Shown here: positions 41,301 to 47,240 of the stretch, in pieces
Layout: every line of letters begins with the position of its first letter
How positions within the stretch are numbered: position 1 is the first letter of the stretch
Origin: Bacteroidales bacterium
GTDB taxonomy: Bacteria; Bacteroidota; Bacteroidia; Bacteroidales; JAADJA01
Reading direction: 5' to 3'
Assembly (NCBI GenBank): GCA_016783885.1
Contig: JADHVR010000025.1
Location: forward strand, 1 to 47,240
Length of the DNA: 47,240 nucleotides
Position numbers and translations under genes: made by a program
Notes under the pieces: model-generated
Database searches by the model: none
The model's input: only the letters and a program-made list of their open reading frames with translations
What the model was told of the DNA's origin: nothing

Positions 41301-41784
41301 TATGGGTTAAAGGCCCAACATAAATCTGCCCGTTGTTTGACAGGTCTTTCAGCCTGGAAGCAATATTCACAGTATCACCTATAACTGTGTACTCTTTTTT
41401 TTCAGAAGAACCAACAGGCCCCGAAACAACAGACCCGGTATTAATTCCGATGTGAACATCGAGAGGAATGCTTAATTTTTTTTCTTTATTACACCGGTTA
41501 AGTTGATTTCGGATTTCGACCGCTGTGTTCACAGCTTTTTGTGGAGCATCTTCAACGGCAACAGGTACACCGAAAAGGATCATGATGCAGTCACCAATAA
41601 ATTTATCAATAGTACCTCCGTAATGTTTTATGATCGACCCCATCATTTCGAAGCAATCATTCATAATAAAAGTAACTTCTTCCGGATCCATCTTTTCAGA
41701 GAGGGTTGTAAAACCGGAAATATCTGCAAACATCACGGTCGCCTGGCGGCGTTCACTCTCCTGAATAATGTTTTCTGTTTCCAT
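38341..41784 (-). CDS. Class III adenylate cyclase fused to an AAA/STAND-type ATPase and TPR region
   Basis: The 1147-residue protein begins with a class III cyclase domain (about 12-190). Metal Asp residues are D21 (VMFADISGF) and D65 (KFIGDCIMILFG). K61 and T133 fit ATP as substrate. N140 and R144 are the transition-state pair (GDTVNIASRL). A P-loop ATPase follows with Walker A GEAGIGKS (241-248) and Walker B VLVIEDLHWSD (about 370-380). The rest, about 620-1147, is helical with TPR-like repeats (EKAEEYLVKAGEEALKAAAS). The sequence predicts a soluble protein. It would make cAMP under control of a nucleotide switch and a ligand- or protein-binding TPR array. No CRP-type receptor is in the window. 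Confidence 0.92.
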   Translation of the reverse strand: METENIIQESERRQATVMFADISGFTTLSEKMDPEEVTFIMNDCFEMMGSIIKHYGGTIDKFIGDCIMILFGVPVAVEDAPQKAVNTAVEIRNQLNRCNKEKKLSIPLDVHIGINTGSVVSGPVGSSEKKEYTVIGDTVNIASRLKDLSNNGQIYVGPLTHKYTENDFEYQMLEPIMVKGRQNPVQVYELLSTKVKIERSRFDFNRMIHSEMIGRKTELDRLELHVLKAINGEGSVVSIIGEAGIGKSRLIAELRKKDEMKRVIYLVGRSLSIGRNLNYHPIIDIFRNWANIKDTDTTLQSVNKLEKAISMVDPYATEEILPFVATLMGISLTGKYAKRIQGIEGEALEKLILVSLRKLIIKASAKRPVVLVIEDLHWSDLTSIELFESLYRLAENNPILFINVMRPNFEESGNRILKTLNERCREYHSEFYLEPLNHNQCEVLINNLLKIKGLPGHVRDIITNRAEGNPFFIEEVIRSFIDNSVVEVKDGKFEVTEKIESVVIPETIQGVLMSRIDRLNEQTKSLLKVASVIGRNFFYKILVEVAKTTQEIDEKLEYLKGIQLIKQGSRVSELEYLFRHVLAQEVTYETILLKKRKDLHLRTANAIELVFAERLHEFYGMLAFHYSQGEDLEKAEEYLVKAGEEALKAAASSEAINYYQQALGLYLKKHKGSGDPETIANLEKNIAIAFFNKGRYTEAVEHFDKVLQLWGEKFPKNRVLLYSQLVWNILILIKSLYLPSKKAKKIPEPRDNEIINIVAKKAYALSQMDIKRMFIEFILHIRRFFHYNVAQIDNGTSVLVMQSGAFSLGGISFKISKKILDYSGDYINREDVTEVVHYKCIETINNFLSGNWLNELQFDKSLIDQAFIIGANQIITHAYTFWYCLQEIEQGKFNNAEELITKLYEFGKEYDNDLALARKYMAKTKLLIKHRMFHEAMTEAEYGISLLNRIGLVPFGIYAKGMKAYIQLLSKDMTEAEQTLSLLSAELSGKGRITPFHKSSFLRSRFLFDLMMLEDTNNLNDRKKRSLLRKNACKSGKSALKNSLKVACEKPEIFKLMGIYYWLAGNRKRALKWWNKSIQIGEQLGARPELTRTYIEVGKRLLEKKGRHTSLNNITAEEFFGKAEVLFKEMDLKWDMEELEKIKFYDR

Positions 41785-42057
41785 GATAAAACCTTAATTC
41801 CTGTTTAATAATAGACATTTCATCATGTACTTGCGATCTGTTTCGTCTGTTTCATATTTTACTTCTTGAAATTCAGGCTATAAATATACAAAAAATCTAT
41901 AACTATTTTCAAATAAATTAACAAGAGCAGGATCATCCAACGACGAAATTTTGCTTATAAATATCTGTCTTTAATGTCTGATTACTGGTATAACTTGAAC
42001 TGTACTCACTCCGCATTTTTAAAATGGCTATAGTTTTATCTTTCGAGCTAATATTGT

Positions 42058-42681
42058 TTAATTCTTTATGATTTTTCCAATTATAACCCTACTGTTGTGA
42101 TCATAACATTTAATGATATAAATCCCGTTTACCAGATCCTGAGTTTGAACCGTTATTTCTGAAGAATTTAAAACGGGCATATCAATAATTAGCTCACCGA
42201 GAATATTGAAAACTGAATTTTTTAAAAGGGGTGTATTGCTTTGTATATGAATTATATCATTAGTAGGATTTGGATATAATGCAATTAAAGAAATTGGTTT
42301 CTCAGCAATAGATGCATTGTAAATAAGATTTTCGTACCAAGCGATTTTCCCATATTCATATGCTCCAGAAACAGACAATACATCATTGTCACCATCTCCA
42401 TCCAAATCAATTGAGAACACATCTCCAGGAAAATCTGCATCTGTTGTAACCATTTGCTGGAGTCCGAAAATCCCGTTACCTTCATTTCTGTACCAGGCTA
42501 TTTTGTTATCATTCGAAGAAGCCGACAGAATATCATTATCGCCATCTCCATCGATATCAACAGAATATACACAATAAGGGTCATCGGCATTGGGAGCAAT
42601 GACCTGTTGGGGACCGAAACCTTGCGAGAATGGTGTATTCAGCATCAATAAAACAAGGATAATAATTACGTTTATTTTCAT
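42058..42681 (-). CDS. Short FG-GAP/VCBS-repeat protein with T9SS sorting domain
   Basis: The 207-residue protein has a signal peptide (MKINVIIILVLLMLNTPFSQ), two FG-GAP/VCBS repeats with calcium-loop motifs (SVDIDGDGDNDILSASSNDN and SIDLDGDGDNDVLSVSG) and a T9SS sorting domain from about 130 (LIALYPNPTNDIIHIQS to VNGIYIIKCYD). A full propeller has about seven such repeats, so two is unusually few. It could be a shortened relative of longer secreted proteins or could oligomerise. It ends 52 bp upstream of the next T9SS gene in sequence order. Confidence 0.87.
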   Translation of the reverse strand: MKINVIIILVLLMLNTPFSQGFGPQQVIAPNADDPYCVYSVDIDGDGDNDILSASSNDNKIAWYRNEGNGIFGLQQMVTTDADFPGDVFSIDLDGDGDNDVLSVSGAYEYGKIAWYENLIYNASIAEKPISLIALYPNPTNDIIHIQSNTPLLKNSVFNILGELIIDMPVLNSSEITVQTQDLVNGIYIIKCYDHNSRVIIGKIIKN

Positions 42682-42733
42682 GATTTTGAGTATTTAATTG
42701 ATTAATGCTATATTGTATTCCATTCCAATAAAT

Positions 42734-45709
42734 TTAATTAATAACCACCTTTTTTACCTCACTCTTTTTACCAGTATTTAATTTTATAAAATAAATCCCA
42801 TCCGATAAACCTGTCAGGTCTATTTCAATTGTTTTATCTATAAAATTGAAATAATTTGAGTAAATAATTTTACCGCTTACATCAGATATTTCAACTTTTG
42901 TATTTTTCAATACATTTTGGTCCGATAGCGAAATATTCAAAATGTCCTTAACAGGGTTGGGATAAATCTCAAACAGATTGGTTCCGTAATCCCTTTCATA
43001 AACTGTAATACCGGTTAGGTCACCGATTAATGCCAGGAATCCATGCTGGTTATTTGAAGTTAGCGGCATATTCCCAAAATTTAGATAATCGTTAAAATAA
43101 CCTCCGATAAATATGCTTGATTCACCAAAAACAGCAACACTGCTTAACCAGCAATATCCTTGTTCACTTTCCACCACTTTAACCCAATCTAATTCTCCGT
43201 TTGTCATGTATTTGGCTATAAACAGATCCCGGTTTCCGGTTGGAATATATGTGAAATAATCGCCAAAATGCACAGTGTCTCTGATTTGTGCACCCAAATA
43301 TACATTCCCCATATTGTCAATATCCATTTGATTATAATCAAAGCCATATGGATAATGTTCATTGATTGCATTGGCCCACATTGTATTCCCATCAGGATCA
43401 AATTTGGCAATAAAATAACTGAACATGGGATTTTCCATATATGGATTTGTAAGCAATATATTATCAAAGTAAGTGGAATCCCTAAACCAGCCCTTGATAT
43501 AACTATACCCGTCTCCGTCAGTTTGTATGGATGTGGGCCAGCAATAATAATCTCCCATTTGAATTACACTGCCGGATTTTGATGTTACCCATTGAACATT
43601 CCCAGAAGGATCGAATTTTGCAAAAAGGATATTCCCATCACCCTCATTTAATATAATTGCAAAATTATGGACAGTAATATTTTCAGAAGTAAACTCACCT
43701 GTTAGATAGATATTATTCATGGCATCTATTGATATTAATCCAAGATATTCTATGTCCTCACCTCCGGCTCTTCTTGCCCATTGAAACGAACCCTGAGAAT
43801 TGTATTTTGATACAAATACATCTCGCATCCCTGCTGAAATTAAATTTGTAGTACCCATACTTATGGTATCAGAAAATATACCACTTAGCAAAATATTTCC
43901 AGAATAATCAGGTGTCAAACAAAGTTCATCGCTATAAAAATCTTCCTGCACTGCCCACTGATAGTTACCGTTAAAATCGTATTTGATAATAAAAATGCTT
44001 CCGTCCTCTTCGGGGATCAGGGTACTGCCACCTGGAATAATCAGCGGTTCAAAAAAGGTACCCGTAATGTACACATTTTCCGACAGGGTATCAGTTACTA
44101 AATAGCTACCTAAGTCATGTGATCCATAAACATCAGGAAACTGTTTCAACCAAAATACATGACCGGTGGTGCCTTGTTTCGCCAGAAATAGACCTTTATT
44201 AATTGTATGTCCGAAATAATCGAGCGTATTTGATGCATAACCGTAAACATACATAAATCCATATTGGTCGATACCCATACCAATGATATCCCCGAATGCT
44301 GAATTACCTTCAAATTGTAGTTTCCAAAGCTCTGTCATATCATTGTTTAATTGCGATATAACATTCAATTGATCCTGTCCTCCTGCCACAGCTATTTTGT
44401 TGTCAAAAGGATTGAAGCGTATAGCCTCAACATTAAAATCTATAACAGCACTATTTATTAGATCGCCTGTTGACGTGCTAAACTGAGATACTACATTTGT
44501 TTCAGTAGGGTAAGGGTATGAACTGTACCAATACGAAATGTAAGCCGAATTATTATCTCCGCAAATGCAAGCAGGCTGATAGTTTGTGTTCTCTTCTTCA
44601 GTATAAGAACTTGACCATAAAGACTCACCCGATGAGTTGAATTTAGCAATAAAACCGTTGATTCCCTCAAGCTGGTTTCCACCCCAAATCATATCCGTTT
44701 GATATCTCCCTGTAATAAACATTTCTTCATTTTGGTTTAGGTATAATCCTATCCCAGTACTCCAACCGAAAGCTTCGTGGCCAGCCATTACAGCCCACTC
44801 GAAATCCAGTTCGAGATCAGCTTTGGCGATGAAAGCATCATAATAATCCGGTTCAAAATAAAAATCACCAATATATCCCGGAGTCCATATGGTACCTGTG
44901 AAATATAGACTTGTTCCAAAAACTTCCAAATCATTGAAATTATGGTCGAAATAATTATCCCAGAGCAGATAACCGTCAGGATCATATTTCATAATTCTGG
45001 TGTAATAATAAATAGCCGGTTGTCCGGAAATTGAACTTAGCAAATAAATATTTGCATTCTCGTCCGTATCTATGCTATATCCTATTTCATCGTACCAGTC
45101 ACAACTTTGCGCCATCAATACAGTTCCCTGGTTATCCATTTTTGCAAAAAAACCGTTCTTCACATCCCAGCCATAAAGATTAATGTTATCAAGGATCACA
45201 TTACCTGTAAAATAGCCGGTAATAAATAGGTTCCCTGAATTATCCAGGTTAATTCCGTATGATTCAATCTGCTCTTCTGCTTCAGCAGAAAATTGCTTAA
45301 ACCAAATAAGATTGCCTGTGCTTTGGAATTTGGCTACAAATGCGTCCCACTGCCCAATACTTGTATAACTATTGGATTCAACGCTGATCTCACCTGCAAA
45401 TGACCCGGTAACATAAATATTTCCTTCAGAATCAGAAATAATGTCTCTTGCATGGTCCTCACCTGAACCACCGAATTGAGATACCCAGTTCCAGTCAGGT
45501 GGATCACCATAATCATTAATTGATGATTTCCAGGTATCGGAAAAGTAATTTTCCTTATGTTTATCAAATTCTGTTGAATTACCATTTTTCAATAACTCAT
45601 TCTTGATCTCTAATAGATTTTTAATCTCATCCGGAGATTTTGTGTTTTGTCCCTGATTAACAAAGCAGAAAAAAACCAGGTAAACGAATAGGAACGTGTT
45701 TTTTTTCAT
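42734..45709 (-). CDS. Large secreted SBBP-type beta-propeller protein with T9SS sorting domain
   Basis: The 991-residue protein has a signal peptide (KKNTFLFVYLVFFCFVNQGQ). Many repeats of about 50-60 residues follow, of the form 'D..GNiYvTG.F...' then 'DAFVAKF...GN..W'. Examples are SEGNIYVTGSFAGEISVESN and DAFVAKFQSTGNLIWFKQF. These resemble SBBP propeller repeats. The sorting domain begins near 905 (LFEIYPNPVKDILNISLSD) and ends DGIYFIKLNTGKKSEVKKVV. The protein is predicted to be exported and secreted by T9SS. Ligand or role is unknown; adhesion or surface layering is possible but not shown. Confidence 0.9.
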   Translation of the reverse strand: MKKNTFLFVYLVFFCFVNQGQNTKSPDEIKNLLEIKNELLKNGNSTEFDKHKENYFSDTWKSSINDYGDPPDWNWVSQFGGSGEDHARDIISDSEGNIYVTGSFAGEISVESNSYTSIGQWDAFVAKFQSTGNLIWFKQFSAEAEEQIESYGINLDNSGNLFITGYFTGNVILDNINLYGWDVKNGFFAKMDNQGTVLMAQSCDWYDEIGYSIDTDENANIYLLSSISGQPAIYYYTRIMKYDPDGYLLWDNYFDHNFNDLEVFGTSLYFTGTIWTPGYIGDFYFEPDYYDAFIAKADLELDFEWAVMAGHEAFGWSTGIGLYLNQNEEMFITGRYQTDMIWGGNQLEGINGFIAKFNSSGESLWSSSYTEEENTNYQPACICGDNNSAYISYWYSSYPYPTETNVVSQFSTSTGDLINSAVIDFNVEAIRFNPFDNKIAVAGGQDQLNVISQLNNDMTELWKLQFEGNSAFGDIIGMGIDQYGFMYVYGYASNTLDYFGHTINKGLFLAKQGTTGHVFWLKQFPDVYGSHDLGSYLVTDTLSENVYITGTFFEPLIIPGGSTLIPEEDGSIFIIKYDFNGNYQWAVQEDFYSDELCLTPDYSGNILLSGIFSDTISMGTTNLISAGMRDVFVSKYNSQGSFQWARRAGGEDIEYLGLISIDAMNNIYLTGEFTSENITVHNFAIILNEGDGNILFAKFDPSGNVQWVTSKSGSVIQMGDYYCWPTSIQTDGDGYSYIKGWFRDSTYFDNILLTNPYMENPMFSYFIAKFDPDGNTMWANAINEHYPYGFDYNQMDIDNMGNVYLGAQIRDTVHFGDYFTYIPTGNRDLFIAKYMTNGELDWVKVVESEQGYCWLSSVAVFGESSIFIGGYFNDYLNFGNMPLTSNNQHGFLALIGDLTGITVYERDYGTNLFEIYPNPVKDILNISLSDQNVLKNTKVEISDVSGKIIYSNYFNFIDKTIEIDLTGLSDGIYFIKLNTGKKSEVKKVVIN

Positions 45710-45760
45710 GATTTTAAGGTTTAATTGAGTTTAGATCATATGATTATTTATTGTATAAAA

Positions 45761-46357
45761 TTACCTCATCAAAACCATTTTCCCGGTCTGTTTTCCCTGG
45801 CTTGTTTTTAAAGAATAAAAATAGATTCCGGCAGGCAGTTCAGAAGCATCGAATTCAATTTGATATTTGCCGGCATATTGCTTTTCGTTAACCAGGCTTG
45901 TAATTTTCTGACCTTTAATATCAAAGATTTCCAGAAGTACCAGAGATTGTTTATCAAGCGTATATTTTATGGCTGTTTTTTTTAAAAAAGGATTTGGATA
46001 ACATTGAATATTAAATTTTGGATTTTGAATAATAAATTCTTCTCCATCAGCAATTCCACCATTAATTGTGTGTCGGATTGTACCACATCCTCCTACAACC
46101 CAGCCATTATTCTGATCAGTAAAACAGATGTCTTCTAACAAATAAGTTGTACTGCTGATTTGTTCTTCCCAAGTAATCCCTCCATCAGTTGTATAAACAA
46201 TGGTACCAAAATCTCCGACAGCCCAATCCATATTCTGATTAATAAAACATACTGCTTTTAGATCATGCCCCTGTGGTAATGGATTCTGCCATTGCCACTG
46301 AGCGTGAATTATAAGAGCAAACAATGCTAAACTTAAAGTAAAGATGATTTTTTTCAT
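45761..46357 (-). CDS. Short Ycf48-like repeat protein with T9SS sorting domain
   Basis: The 198-residue protein has a signal peptide (MKKIIFTLSLALFALIIHAQ) and two Ycf48/BNR-like repeats (LKAVCFINQNMDWAVGDFGT with TTDGGITWE, and LEDICFTDQNNGWVVGGCGT). It then goes directly into a sorting domain (QCYPNPFLKKTAIKYTLDKQ to PAGIYFYSLKTSQGKQTGK). Typical relatives have five or more repeats. The second repeat ends HTINGGIADGEEF instead of the usual GG.TW. This suggests an internal deletion joining repeat two to the linker. Confidence 0.85.
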   Translation of the reverse strand: MKKIIFTLSLALFALIIHAQWQWQNPLPQGHDLKAVCFINQNMDWAVGDFGTIVYTTDGGITWEEQISSTTYLLEDICFTDQNNGWVVGGCGTIRHTINGGIADGEEFIIQNPKFNIQCYPNPFLKKTAIKYTLDKQSLVLLEIFDIKGQKITSLVNEKQYAGKYQIEFDASELPAGIYFYSLKTSQGKQTGKMVLMR

Positions 46358-46661
46358 AATTTTGCGTTTGTAAGCATTGTGAATATCTACATATTTAAAA
46401 AAAGTCTAAATGTACAAAATAAATGTCCAAAAGTCAAGGGTTCAGAATGAACAAAAGCTGTAACAAGGTAAAACGTTTACCATTGCTGCCAACCCTGCCA
46501 TATTTTGTGTATTTACTAAATTCATATTTTCCTATGCTTCCTTTTTTACTAAACTGATCTTGCATTTTAAGACTTAAAACACATAACAATAAACCAGTCA
46601 TATTTGCAAACAACATCAGAATTCCCGGATTTTTTATCAAATAAATCTCTATAATGGCATT
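46358..46661. other. Gene-free stretch between the Ycf48-like gene and folD
   Basis: No gene is supported. A 68-codon open frame on the minus strand (46434-46640) has no recognisable domain. I see no strong hairpin or promoter box. Confidence 0.5.
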
Positions 46662-47240
46662 TTATTTTATTATTTCAGTTAAACTATTCTTAAACGAAAT
46701 CAATGCATTCCTGAACAGGATAGCCAGAACCATCGACATTAACCCGCCCGGAATAGGAAGAATAGCACCGGCAATATTCTTAACAGCATCAACGTTAACA
46801 CCCCCACGTATAATCGGTACTAATCTGTTGGGATCCTTTTTACTTGGTATTTCTTTAACTAAGTTGGAATAAATGTCAATGATACAAACACCCTTTTTTA
46901 GCCATTCAGCTTGTATATATTCCGGATTTTTAGTTACAACAACCAAATAATCAGCTCTTTTACAGTGTTCTACCAATTTTTGAGAATTCTTATTCACAAA
47001 AGTAAGAGCACAATCATCCGGGACAGCTTTAATAAATGCTGTTCGGGCTACCATATTTACTAAAGGGTTAGAGAAAAATTCATCATCCAAAATAAGAACC
47101 CATTCTTTATCTTTTTGAATTTGAATGCTGTTACTTTTAAATAATTCTAATAAGGCTGTAGGTAAACACATTGGATATTTGTTTGTTTGAATATCCGGTA
47201 TCAGCGTGCCTATCATATTTTGAGGATGAAATCCTTCAAC
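46662..47240 (-). CDS. Divergent FolD-like protein (methylenetetrahydrofolate dehydrogenase/cyclohydrolase family), 5' end outside window
   Basis: The frame is open through the window edge, so the start lies beyond 47240; translation there begins VEGFHPQNMIGTL, matching the FolD motif VDGFHP.N.G. About 192 residues are visible. Later FolD elements are present but altered. CLPTALLELF stands for CTPxG. The NADP loop GRSxxVG reads LDDEFFSNP. IIDIYSN stands for DVGIN. The C-terminal TPVPGGVGPMT reads LPIPGGLMSMV. Overall alignment with FolD is clear. The loss of cofactor-loop residues suggests a paralogue with changed or lost activity. The N-terminal catalytic Lys is not visible. Confidence 0.72.
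   Translation of the reverse strand, partial: VEGFHPQNMIGTLIPDIQTNKYPMCLPTALLELFKSNSIQIQKDKEWVLILDDEFFSNPLVNMVARTAFIKAVPDDCALTFVNKNSQKLVEHCKRADYLVVVTKNPEYIQAEWLKKGVCIIDIYSNLVKEIPSKKDPNRLVPIIRGGVNVDAVKNIAGAILPIPGGLMSMVLAILFRNALISFKNSLTEIIK

Noticed and set aside
38341-41784. The large ATPase as a STAND-type defence (Avs-like) protein
   Set aside because: It carries a complete class III cyclase domain instead of a nuclease or pore effector, and the neighbours are housekeeping genes.
46434-46640. 68-codon minus-strand frame between the Ycf48-like gene and folD
   Set aside because: It has no domain, promoter box or homologue that I recognise, and its start and composition are unremarkable.
1-47240. 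tRNA, rRNA or riboswitch genes in the gaps
   Set aside because: The gaps are short and AT-rich; I found no cloverleaf or conserved riboswitch core in any of them by reading.

Overview
The window is a stretch of chromosome from a member of the Bacteroidota, probably an uncultured Bacteroidales-like lineage. The supporting signs are C-terminal type IX secretion (T9SS) sorting domains on four proteins, a TonB receptor with a CarboxypepD_reg-like domain, the Bacteroidota-specific DUF4271 gene beside hemD, almost no Shine-Dalgarno sequences, and several matches to the Bacteroidota -7 promoter box TAnnTTTG. The sequence is AT-rich. I found no rRNA, tRNA or CRISPR array, and no prophage.

Layout. 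1-3004 (+): the 3' part of a repeat/TPR protein, dnaN and a class IV aminotransferase. 3012-4624 (-): a cupin and an N-acetylmuramoyl-alanine amidase. 4625-8112: a scarred region followed by the shikimate genes aroB and aroA. 8234-12392 (+): a LutA-like Fe-S protein, tex, a small outer-membrane barrel and a GtrA protein. 12387-13101: a REP-associated tyrosine transposase between two REP-like hairpins. 13106-20249 (-): chaN-like, cdd, O-antigen ligase, S41 protease, yidD, rnpA, hemD and DUF4271. 20353 (+): adk. 20990-25076 (-): a hicA-hicB toxin-antitoxin pair between two copies of the sirtuin gene's 3' end, the sirtuin, and an ADP-forming acyl-CoA synthetase fused to a GNAT acetyltransferase. 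25214-33859: a GloVer-repeat T9SS protein, an OFA-family transporter, acs, an outer-membrane porin-like protein and ackA. 34044-41784 (-): a TonB receptor, a CarboxypepD_reg-like protein, rpmB, a small membrane protein and a large adenylate cyclase-ATPase-TPR protein. 42058-46357 (-): three T9SS cargo proteins with propeller-type repeats. 46662-47240 (-): a partial, divergent FolD.

How genes fit together. The 21.6-33.9 kb part is an acetate/acetyl-CoA neighbourhood. It holds three acetate-activating enzymes (ADP-forming synthetase, AMP-forming Acs, acetate kinase), a monocarboxylate-type transporter and a porin. It also holds both halves of a possible lysine acetylation switch: a GNAT domain on the ADP-forming synthetase and a sirtuin deacylase 21 bp downstream. 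The hemD-rnpA-yidD-protease run is a compact housekeeping operon.

The most unusual material is structural. (1) The hicAB pair is bracketed by a perfect 72-bp direct repeat made of the sirtuin 3' end, with diverged flanks on the outer copy, so the pair looks like an insertion that restored the sirtuin gene. (2) Upstream of aroB is a three-part scar: the start of a REP transposase, an 85-bp copy of aroB itself, and the last codons of ribF. (3) The complete REP transposase has Tyr in place of the first His of its HUH motif. (4) The edge FolD has lost several family motifs.
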